The notes beneath the pieces were generated by a model. It was not told where the DNA came from. It made no database searches and was given only the letters and a program-made list of their open reading frames with translations. This document shows, piece after piece, positions 15,685 through 21,954 of a stretch of 21,954 nucleotides of DNA; the first letter of the stretch is position 1, and each line of letters starts with the position of its first letter. The DNA comes from Methanoculleus sp. UBA77. GTDB lineage: Archaea > Halobacteriota > Methanomicrobia > Methanomicrobiales > Methanoculleaceae. The DNA is taken from positions 1 to 21,954 of the forward strand of contig DALN01000017.1 of the NCBI GenBank assembly GCA_002499455.1. The letters run 5' to 3'. The position numbers and the translations under genes were made by a program.

Positions 15685-17268
15685 ATGAACCGAGGATCCG
15701 GACGGATGGTGGATCCTGTACTATCCGCAGCAGAACCCGCGAACAGAGTGCACAGCGCATCTGGATCCCTGAAGGGGGGTATTTTTTGCGGACGTATTCC
15801 TGTACTCCTGCTGGTCGTGCTCTGCGTCGCTCTGACCGCTCCTCTCGCGGCCGCACTCCCGGCCCCCGCAGAGGACGGCGGTACGCTGCTCGATGGAAAC
15901 GGCAGCAGCGAGAAGCCCGTCACCGCGAAGGTGCCGCCCATTGTCGGGGCCACGCCGGAGCCGACGGAGAAACCGGTGACGGAGAAGCCGGTAACCTTTG
16001 CGATCACCTCGGCGGAGACGGAGCCGACCGTGGAGGCGACTGAGACTCCCGCTCCCCCGGCAACCCTCGATACGTCTCCGAACGGTACCGGCGGCACGGA
16101 AGCCGGGGAGAACGTGACGACGATGGACACTGTTTCCCTGAGCGCAACGGCCTCGCCGGAGCCCACCCTGACGGTGACCGCGACCGAAGAGGACGTGGAA
16201 GAGGAGGAAGAAGAAGAGGACCCGTCCCCGATACCCACCCTGGAGCGGGAGGCCCCGCCGCGGCCGAACGCGACGATGGCCCGGGCCCACCAGTATTATG
16301 ATCGTGAGCTGCCTCAGGGCGGCCACCAGCTCATCAATCCCGTATACACGTACGCTCCCGCCGAGGACGAGCAGGAGGCGCCGCCGTCGGTTGCCGTCCC
16401 GCGCGACGGGCTGATCGTCAGGGGCGTCGGGACGCTCCTCGACCGGACCCCGGAGGATGTTGCTCTCACCCGGAGCGGCGTGGAGATCGCGAACCTCGAC
16501 TGGCTGCTCGACACGGCCATGATCCTCGGCGGCCGGCACCCGCGGGCGGTCTTTGAGGGGGAGAAGTTCACCGTCACCGTGACGGTCGAGGCGAGGAACA
16601 TGACGCTCTCGGAGGACGACGAGGCGTATGTCGTCCTGGTGCCCCCGCCGGGAGAGACCGGGGTCTACGAGATCACGCGGCTCGGCGGGCCGCGGAGTCT
16701 CCGTGACGGGGAGCGCGGTGTCTGGGAGTTCTCGGTTGCCACCCGGACCGGAAGGCTGGCGCTTTCAAACCTCACCCTGCCTGAGGAACGGCTGATCACC
16801 AACCTGACGACCAATCCAGACCTCTTTGCCTTCCGGGCCTACGCGTTCATCGACGGCCAGGAGATCCCCTCGACGGGCCTCTCCGATCCGGTGCTCTCGA
16901 TCCGGCCCGATGGCGCCGCTGCCCCGGCAGAGAGCCGGTCTCTCCCTGAGATCTACGCGGCTGCGGGCATCGAGGACTCGATGCTCGATCCGTCAGAGAC
17001 GATGACCGGGGCGTGGCAACGGGGGATCGGCTACGAGACGATCGTAGCCGGGGCGGTCGAGCACCAGGACACCATCCAGGGTCTCGGTATCGAGGATCTG
17101 GCGGCCATCCATACTCTGGAAGGAGGCGAAGGGGGAGAGGGCACCGGAGGTTCGTCATCGTCGCTGCTGGACCTGATCATGGGGTTCTTCGGGGGTTTGT
17201 TTGGGGGAGCGTCATCTGAAAGGACGGAGTTCGAGCACCGTCAGGTGCAAGCGGCGATTTCCCCGTAA
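15685..17268 (+). CDS. Secreted or cell-surface protein with acidic Thr/Pro-rich stalk
   Basis: This 527-residue protein is not recognised. Residues 38-57 are a hydrophobic export segment (VLLLVVLCVALTAPLAAA) with an Ala-rich cleavage-like end. Residues 60-205 are low-complexity, rich in Thr, Pro and Glu, with EKPVTEKPVT repeats and a long acidic run near 180. From about 235 to 420 the sequence is globular, probably beta-rich (EKFTVTVTVEARNMTL, YVVLVPPPGETGVYEITRLGG). At least seven N-glycosylation sequons occur, including NGSS, NGTG, NVTT, NATM, NMTL, NLTL and NLTT. Near the C-terminus a Gly/Ser tract leads to hydrophobic LLDLIMGFFGGLFGG. The final ~17 residues (SERTEFEHRQVQAAISP) are encoded by repeat-family DNA. 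ATG 15685 is used; ATG 15706 is possible. Confidence 0.82.
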   Translation: MNRGSGRMVDPVLSAAEPANRVHSASGSLKGGIFCGRIPVLLLVVLCVALTAPLAAALPAPAEDGGTLLDGNGSSEKPVTAKVPPIVGATPEPTEKPVTEKPVTFAITSAETEPTVEATETPAPPATLDTSPNGTGGTEAGENVTTMDTVSLSATASPEPTLTVTATEEDVEEEEEEEDPSPIPTLEREAPPRPNATMARAHQYYDRELPQGGHQLINPVYTYAPAEDEQEAPPSVAVPRDGLIVRGVGTLLDRTPEDVALTRSGVEIANLDWLLDTAMILGGRHPRAVFEGEKFTVTVTVEARNMTLSEDDEAYVVLVPPPGETGVYEITRLGGPRSLRDGERGVWEFSVATRTGRLALSNLTLPEERLITNLTTNPDLFAFRAYAFIDGQEIPSTGLSDPVLSIRPDGAAAPAESRSLPEIYAAAGIEDSMLDPSETMTGAWQRGIGYETIVAGAVEHQDTIQGLGIEDLAAIHTLEGGEGGEGTGGSSSSLLDLIMGFFGGLFGGASSERTEFEHRQVQAAISP

Positions 17269-17479
17269 GGTGAAGGGAAGCTCCTCTACCCATAAACCGG
17301 TCTTCGCGTTCTTCGCGGCTCGCACCTTCGGTGCTCCAACTCCGCTCTTACAGAGCGTCGTTCTTCGCGTGAGCTGACGGTTCGTGAACGACGGTACGGC
17401 CTCACGCGAAGAACGCGAAGCCGCGAAGGACGACGGTTCGTAGACCCGGAGTTCGAGCCCCGCAGGTGCGAGCGGCGAC
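17224..17479. repeat. Modular hairpin repeat cluster 2
   Basis: This 256-bp block is flanked by TCATCTGAAAGG (17212-17223) and TCGTCTGAAAGG (17480-17491), which match at 11 of 12 positions. Inside are hairpins GCACC/GGTGC (17235-17248), GCACC/GGTGC (17322-17334, array inverted) and CGCTCT/AGAGCG (17343-17357). The CGCGAAG-type arms are at 17302-17318 plus 17361-17373 (one orientation) and 17400-17429 (the other). The first arm is interrupted by the inverted hairpin pair, so hairpin modules appear nested in the arm. The block overlaps the last codons of the surface-protein gene and fills most of the gap to the convergent DUF1786 gene. Confidence 0.8.
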
Positions 17480-17561
17480 TCGTCTGAAAGGGAGCGGCGG
17501 GGACCTTCTTCTCTTTTCACGCCCCTGTCCCGGGGCCAACCGTAAGGCCCGGTAGCCGCCC

Positions 17562-18596
17562 TCACCCCTCCCTGAACGTCTTCCAGAGGTGTGCGAGCCC
17601 GAAACATCCAGAGAGCATCATATCCCCGAAGGGTGCCGCCTGGTAGGCCTCCGGGAGCAGGCGGAGCCGGTTCGGGCCGGTGATCGCCACGGCGCTCGTC
17701 GCGAGGGGCTTTCTGACCGCTGCCCCGTGGCCGCCGTCGTCGAAGACCTCCTCTGAGGTGAGGGTGCCGTCGGCGAGCCGCCGGATGTAGTGCTGCAGTT
17801 TCGCGGGATCGAGCGCGCCGGTGTGGTGCTCGAAGAGCCCGTAGATCTCCTGCCCTTTCAGGGTGAAGCAGAGCGTGTGCCCGTTCCCGGCGTTGACGAG
17901 GGTCACCCCGGACTCGGCCATCCGCCGCACCCGCGGGTCGCAGAGCGCTCCGATGAGGGCGACAGGCCCCGTGTCGGTGACGAGCGCGTCCGGTGCCTGG
18001 GACCGGGCAGCCTGCATCCGGGTCATATCGGTGAGCGGGGGGTCGGCAACGAGCGAGAGGAGGTCCCAATCCCCGGCCTCCAGCCGTTCCCTCATCAGCT
18101 CGAACCGGTGGATACGGTTGCTCCGGTGAGGGGAGTAGCCGTGGTCCTGGACCGCTATCGCGATGTTTTCCGGGTAATCAACGCCGAAGAGGGAGAGGGC
18201 CTGCCTGAGTTCCGGCTCCATGTAGTCGGTGGTGCGGACCCTCGCCGCGTCGTCTCCCGGAGGGGCGGGGCGGATATCGATCCCCATCGCCCGGACCCGC
18301 TCCGGGTCGTCGTGGAGGGTCGCCGCGGCCTCCGGGGTGGCATGGACCGGAAGGCCTGCCGCCAGGTGCTCGCGTATCGCGCCGGTGTTCGCGCCGCCGC
18401 CCATCAGGAACCCTTCGAGGAAGACCGGGCGCCCGGCCCGGGTCGCCTCCCGGATCTTTGCCGCCACGACCACGGTCGGGGAGGGGAGGACCAGTTTGAT
18501 GCTGTTCTCGATCGACCGGCCGGGCTCGTAGACCAGGATGTCCTGGGTGCCCCTGCCGACGTCGATCGCAAGAAGCGGGGTTTTGAGATCGATCAT
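17562..18596 (-). CDS. DUF1786 family protein, ASKHA-like
   Basis: This 344-residue protein matches the DUF1786 family, which is widespread in methanogens and often labelled 'pyruvate formate-lyase activating enzyme related'. That label has no support here, since no radical-SAM CxxxCxxC motif is present. The N-terminus LLAIDVGRGTQDILVYE (8-24) is a phosphate-1-like loop of the actin/sugar kinase/Hsp70 fold. VVTDTGPVAL-type (206-214) and VTLVNAGNGHT (231-241) resemble the second phosphate and adenosine motifs. A nucleotide-binding ASKHA fold is therefore inferred; substrate is unknown. ATG 18596 follows a GTGAGG sequence. It converges on the surface-protein gene and stands alone. Confidence 0.82.
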   Translation of the reverse strand: MIDLKTPLLAIDVGRGTQDILVYEPGRSIENSIKLVLPSPTVVVAAKIREATRAGRPVFLEGFLMGGGANTGAIREHLAAGLPVHATPEAAATLHDDPERVRAMGIDIRPAPPGDDAARVRTTDYMEPELRQALSLFGVDYPENIAIAVQDHGYSPHRSNRIHRFELMRERLEAGDWDLLSLVADPPLTDMTRMQAARSQAPDALVTDTGPVALIGALCDPRVRRMAESGVTLVNAGNGHTLCFTLKGQEIYGLFEHHTGALDPAKLQHYIRRLADGTLTSEEVFDDGGHGAAVRKPLATSAVAITGPNRLRLLPEAYQAAPFGDMMLSGCFGLAHLWKTFREG

Positions 18597-18639
18597 GGGT
18601 AAGCCTCACGAACCGTTGCGGCCCTCTGGGGCGCGGTTC

Positions 18640-18647
18640 CTATATCG
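18640..18647 (-). promoter_or_regulatory. Possible TATA box of the DUF1786 gene
   Basis: The minus strand reads TCGATATAG. The predicted start near 18618 gives a leader of about 22 bases. The match to consensus is modest. Confidence 0.4.
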
Positions 18648-18726
18648 AGTTTTCCCGCAAAGCCAAAAAAGGATGCTTTATGCAATGCATCCCCTGATAA
18701 CCTTCCCTTCGCTATCCGCACCGATT

Positions 18727-18998
18727 GCCTCACGCGAAGCCGCGAAGAACGCGAAGTGCGAGTGCAAGCGGAGCATGAGAAGCCATCAGGGCTTCGAAGA
18801 GCGAGCCAAGCGAGTTTGAGCACCAGCAGGTGCGAAGGATGCGAAGTTCGGTATAGTTACTTGTAACTTCCCTTCGCTCCTGACGGTGCTCAAACTCCTT
18901 TCCCGAAACCCTTCGGGTTTCTCAAACTCCGGTTCTATGGAACCGTCGTACCCTCCGGGGAAGTCGTTCTTCGCGGCTTCGCGTTTTTCGCGTGAGGC
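18727..18998. repeat. Modular hairpin repeat cluster 3, MITE-like
   Basis: This 272-bp unit has perfect 12-bp terminal inverted repeats: GCCTCACGCGAA at 18727-18738 and its reverse complement at 18987-18998. Inside each end lie iterated CGCGAAG arms. The centre is a hairpin array: GAAGCC/GGCTTC (18779-18795), GCACC/GGTGC (18820-18833), GTTAC/GTAAC (18856-18867), GAAACCC/GGGTTTC (18905-18921) and GGTTC/GAACC (18931-18944). No protein is encoded. It lies between the start of the DUF1786 gene and the end of nrdD. Confidence 0.85.
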
Positions 18999-19021
18999 CG
19001 TACTGTTATCTGCTCCCGTTA

Positions 19022-19095
19022 ACTCGCGCGAAGCCGTGAAGTGCGACTATTCGCAGGATAGGAGCTCGAGCACCGAAGGTGTGAAGGACGCGAAT
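19022..19095. repeat. Partial repeat-family copy next to cluster 3
   Basis: CTCGCGCGAAGCCGTGAAG near 19023-19041 is a decayed arm. GAGCACCGAAGGTGTGAAGGACGCGAA near 19068-19094 is a hairpin module in the orientation of cluster 1. This looks like a second, incomplete copy, 24 bp beyond the inverted-repeat end of cluster 3. Confidence 0.65.
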
Positions 19096-19147
19096 GATGG
19101 ATCGTTCTGATAATTCGATCTCCGGGGAATGGGTGCAACAGAGCCCG

Positions 19148-19153
19148 AAAAAA
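19148..19153 (-). terminator. T6 tract after nrdD
   Basis: Six Ts on the minus strand, 13 bp past the nrdD stop. It suggests that the shortened nrdD has an orderly transcript end and is not simply cut by random sequence. Confidence 0.5.
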
Positions 19154-19165
19154 GTATGATCCCGG

Positions 19166-21954
19166 TCAGGCATCCGCCCGGTCGGCCGCCGGGGAGAGCC
19201 CGGCGCCGGCTCCCCGGTCCCGGTGGCCCGGCTTCAACTCCCGGTACTCCTTCAAGGAGACCGTCAGGTCCCGGGTGAAGGCGAAGTAGCCGATCTGGGT
19301 CGTCCGGCAGAGGTTCATCGCCATCTCCATCAGCCCGCGGGGATCGGGGCGCGCCTCGCCGAGCCAGATGTGGAAGATGTTCCCGCCGTCGACGACCGGG
19401 AAGAAGACGTGCTCGATCTCGATCCGCTTTGTGAGCGGGACCGGGGCCGCCGGGGTGACGTGGGTCCCGTTGGTGTAATAGATCGGGAGATCGAGCGTCG
19501 TGCCGAGCATATCGAGCGCGCGCTCGACGTCGCCCTTGATGACCTTGAGGGCGTGGTCCCTGAACCGCTCGTCGAGAAGGTCCGCGACCGCGAACCGCTG
19601 GCCGGTCGTCTCCGCCGGGGTGCGGGCGAGGGCGATCGTCATGTTGTGCTTCTTCGAGAGCTCGCGGGCGTGCATCTCGAGTTCCGTCATGGCCCGGACG
19701 GCGAGGCGGAACGCGTCCTTCGACTCGTGGAGCTGGTGGCCGGTGAAGTGCTGCACCATCTCGTTGACGCCGACGACGCCGATGGTGTAGACGAGGCCTT
19801 CGAGGTCCACGGCGACCGCGCCGCGCTCGCCGGTGTTCGGGTCCTTCGGGCGCTGCATCGCAAACGGCATCCGGCCGTTCGTCCGGATCAGGGACATCCA
19901 CCGGCGCTTGATCCGGAAGAGGTCGACCGCGATGTCCATGAGCGCCTTCAGCTCGGCAAAGAGCCGCTCCTGGTCGCCCTCAGCCTTATACGCCGCCCGC
20001 GGGCAGTTGATGGACATCACCTGCCAGGAGCCCATCGAGAAATGCTTCCCCTCGCGGAAGTAGAGCTTATCCTCGAACCCGGCGTCCTCGTCGGCAAGGG
20101 AGGAGAACTGGTAGGCGCAACAGTTTCCGGTCACGATGCCGAGCGCGTTCGCGAAGGTGTGGGTATCGGCGACATCGACGAGGTCGTAGACGTAGCCGTC
20201 GTGCTCGACCGGTTCGATCGAGCGGATCCGGAGCGGGTGGACGTCCCCGTCGGCGAGCCGGCTCTCCCCGGCCGTGCGGGAGATGGGCGGGAGGACCAGC
20301 GAGACCTGGATCCCCTCCATGTCGCCGAGGCTGCACCTGCTCGCGCAGGCGACGGCGGTGAAACCGATCCTCGGGAGGCGGGCGAAGGGTCCGGCAACCT
20401 GCCGGCCCCGCGGGGTCTCCGCGGAGCACCCGGTCGCGCTCACGAACCGGTCGATCTGGTCCTGGTCCGTGATCCGGCAGACGTGGGCCGTCTGCGCAGT
20501 CCCGTCGCCGTTTCGCCGGATTCCCATCTCCCGCTCGACGTAGTTCATCTGGACGCCGATCTGCTGCGCGAGCCAGACCAGCTTCTGGGCCGCCTCGCGG
20601 GAGGGCGCCGTCAGCCTGATGCTCCGGGCGCGGCGCCCGGATCGCCTCTCACCGACGCTGAAGGCCGCGCCGAGGTAGTCGCCCACGAGCGTCGCATCGA
20701 GGTTGAAGAGGAGGTCCGGCACCGTCCTGTCTTCGGAGGAGCCGCAGCCGAGAGCGTCGATGAGGAGGTAGACGAGCTTGCTGTTGACGATGACGTCGGT
20801 CCCCGTTGCCGTCTTGCGGACCTGCGGCTCGAACCCCAGGGCGGCGCGGATGCACCCGGCGGCATCCGCCGCAAGGTCCCAACCGTGCTTCGGGAGCGAG
20901 AGCCTGACCGTGTAGCGCCGCCCGGTCCGCTCGCTTGAGCCCGCCGCAAGGTAGTAGCCGAGGAACGCCGCGAGGTCGCGGCTGACCGGGAGGATGCGGG
21001 GGAGGCCGGGGTGTTTTGCCCCGCGGATATTCACGGTCTCCTCCGTGGCGCGGACCTCGCCCGCGTGGCCTCCTTTCGCGAGGACCTCCGCGACGTCGAT
21101 CTCCGTGACCGGGCTCTCACAGAACCCGCCCGCCTTCAGCACCGGCAGGTAGTCGCCTGCCTTGAGGTCTCCCGCCGCCGCTCGCGCAAAGCCGTCACCG
21201 TTGAGGTGGTAGACGGGGTGGTCGGGCGTGACGGTGATCGCCCGGCCCGACTCCAGGGTGATCCGGAGGAGGTCCCCGGTATACCGCCGGCGCATCACGC
21301 CGCGGAAGGGGCGGAGGGCCGAGTCCAGGGTGGCGAAGTCGACGCTCGGCGCCATCCCGTCGTAGTAGGCAAACTCCGTACCGAATGGGTCGATCCGCCG
21401 CCCGTTCTTCGCCGCGGCCTTGAAGAGATCCTGTATCGGCCGGACGGTTATCCGTCCGTCGCTCCCGGCGACAGGGACCAGCTCGTCGCCCGCGAGGCAC
21501 TGGTAGCACGAGATCCCCTCGCCGGCGCCCCGGTAGCCGGGGATCTGGTTGTCGTAGTAGGGGGTGCCGTACTTGGACGCGAGCTCAAACGTCATCAGAT
21601 AGAGGTCGTGGTAGGTGGGGAGGTCCGGGTGTTCGCGGTTGAACTCCTCGTTCTCGTTGAGGAAGTCGGGCTCGATGCTGATCTCGGGCTTCGGGAAGGA
21701 GAAGGGTTTGCCCCAGTAATCCCCCTCGAGCATCACCTCCATCAGCGCCTTGAAGAGGAGCCGGACCTCCCGCTCGAACTCGCCGTAGGTCCGGAGCGGC
21801 GCCTGCTTTCCGTCCCAGACCTTCCCGCGGTAGACGCAGGGCTTGTCCCGCCAGAGGGTGGGGACGCCGGGGGAGAGCTGGACCGACGAGAAGACCACCT
21901 GGCCGCCCCGGGCGACCATCATCTGGGTCATCTCGTAGACGAACATCTGCATCA
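19166..21954 (-). CDS. nrdD: Anaerobic (class III) ribonucleoside-triphosphate reductase with intein, partial, lacking the glycyl-radical end
   Basis: The gene runs off the window end, so the N-terminus (usually with an ATP-cone) is not seen; 928 codons are visible. Recognisable class III segments are MVARGGQVVFSS, EGISCYQ, CCAYQFSSL, FSMGSWQVMSINCPRAAY, VVGVNEMVQHFTG, FFPVVDGGNIFHIWLGEA and QIGYFAFTRDLTV. Class III enzymes reduce ribonucleotides to deoxyribonucleotides without oxygen, using a glycyl radical made by NrdG. A 459-residue intein interrupts the gene before CCAYQF. After FTRDLTV the protein ends within about 35 residues (SLKEYRELKPGHRDR...). The usual Cys4 zinc ribbon and RVTGY-like glycyl-radical motif are absent in all downstream frames. 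No nrdG is in the window. Confidence 0.93.
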   Translation of the reverse strand, partial: MQMFVYEMTQMMVARGGQVVFSSVQLSPGVPTLWRDKPCVYRGKVWDGKQAPLRTYGEFEREVRLLFKALMEVMLEGDYWGKPFSFPKPEISIEPDFLNENEEFNREHPDLPTYHDLYLMTFELASKYGTPYYDNQIPGYRGAGEGISCYQCLAGDELVPVAGSDGRITVRPIQDLFKAAAKNGRRIDPFGTEFAYYDGMAPSVDFATLDSALRPFRGVMRRRYTGDLLRITLESGRAITVTPDHPVYHLNGDGFARAAAGDLKAGDYLPVLKAGGFCESPVTEIDVAEVLAKGGHAGEVRATEETVNIRGAKHPGLPRILPVSRDLAAFLGYYLAAGSSERTGRRYTVRLSLPKHGWDLAADAAGCIRAALGFEPQVRKTATGTDVIVNSKLVYLLIDALGCGSSEDRTVPDLLFNLDATLVGDYLGAAFSVGERRSGRRARSIRLTAPSREAAQKLVWLAQQIGVQMNYVEREMGIRRNGDGTAQTAHVCRITDQDQIDRFVSATGCSAETPRGRQVAGPFARLPRIGFTAVACASRCSLGDMEGIQVSLVLPPISRTAGESRLADGDVHPLRIRSIEPVEHDGYVYDLVDVADTHTFANALGIVTGNCCAYQFSSLADEDAGFEDKLYFREGKHFSMGSWQVMSINCPRAAYKAEGDQERLFAELKALMDIAVDLFRIKRRWMSLIRTNGRMPFAMQRPKDPNTGERGAVAVDLEGLVYTIGVVGVNEMVQHFTGHQLHESKDAFRLAVRAMTELEMHARELSKKHNMTIALARTPAETTGQRFAVADLLDERFRDHALKVIKGDVERALDMLGTTLDLPIYYTNGTHVTPAAPVPLTKRIEIEHVFFPVVDGGNIFHIWLGEARPDPRGLMEMAMNLCRTTQIGYFAFTRDLTVSLKEYRELKPGHRDRGAGAGLSPAADRADA
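20123..21499 (-). other. Intein in NrdD with degenerate LAGLIDADG endonuclease
   Basis: Residues 152-610 of the visible frame. Block A starts C152-LAGDELVPV. Block B is GRAITVTPDHPVY with T242-x-x-H245. Block F is YVYDLVDVADTHTF. Block G is ANALGIVTGN, ending N610 with C611 as +1 residue. Removal joins GISCYQ to CCAYQF. The penultimate residue is Gly, not the common His. Between about 320 and 520 lies an endonuclease-like region with FLGYYLAAGSSER (block C) and LVGDYLGAAFSVGE (block E). Both lack the acidic residue that binds catalytic metal. Splicing probably works; homing probably does not. Confidence 0.93.

Noticed and set aside
15489..16043. Plus-strand frame overlapping the surface-protein start
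   Set aside because: It covers the promoter and signal region in another frame with an Arg/Gly-rich product. The BRE/TATA position and the signal peptide favour the frame starting at 15685.
18593..19110. Short frames in the repeat clusters with Arg/Glu/Ala/Lys-rich products
   Set aside because: They are translations of the CGCGAAG iterations and hairpins, not proteins with independent support.
19166..19290. A simple frameshift hiding the NrdD glycyl-radical domain
   Set aside because: Reading the alternative minus-strand frames through this stretch and past the stop gave no Cys pairs and no RVTGY-like motif.

Overview
The window looks like the chromosome of a high-GC methanogenic euryarchaeon, most likely a member of Methanomicrobiales close to Methanoculleus. 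That placement is inference from gene content. What I see directly: an archaeal A-type ATP synthase tail, RNA polymerase split into B''/B' and A'/A'', L30e and the archaeal NusA-like KH protein, archaeal TATA boxes (several with a purine-rich BRE), oligo-T terminators, and tRNAs without encoded CCA.

Layout. Positions 1-1944 hold the end of the ATP synthase operon (atpB tail, atpD) and phosphoglycerate kinase on the plus strand. A 468-bp gap follows, with an AT-rich two-way promoter island and a possible minus-strand RNA. From 2413 to 4434 the minus strand carries minD, a 66-residue membrane protein overlapping it by one base, tRNA-Pro(GGG) and a DUF89 protein. From 4796 to 5805 a roadblock/LC7 protein and a response regulator overlap on the plus strand. 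A repeat-rich gap and a PsiE-family membrane protein (minus) lead to tandem promoters, tRNA-Lys(TTT) and the core transcription operon rpoH-rpoB''-rpoB'-rpoA'-rpoA''-rpl30e-nusA (7123-15359). The operon stops at an oligo-T tract instead of running into rps12/rps7/EF genes. A secreted, sequon-rich surface protein (plus), a DUF1786 protein (minus) and a class III ribonucleotide reductase gene, nrdD (minus, cut by the window end), complete the window.

Three points stand out. First, three intergenic clusters (about 5942-6286, 17224-17479, 18727-19090) belong to one modular repeat family. Short hairpins have different but self-complementary stems, sit in a conserved spacer context, and are combined with iterated CGCGAAG arms in inverted orientation. 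One copy supplies the last codons and the stop of the surface-protein gene. Second, nrdD carries an in-frame intein whose LAGLIDADG motifs have lost their acidic residues. Third, the same nrdD ends without the Cys4 zinc ribbon and RVTGY-type glycyl-radical segment that class III reductases need, and no remnant is visible downstream.

The genes fall into housekeeping blocks (ATP synthesis, transcription, sugar metabolism) and small regulatory or positioning modules (MinD plus membrane peptide, roadblock plus receiver). The repeat clusters sit at the gene boundaries between them.
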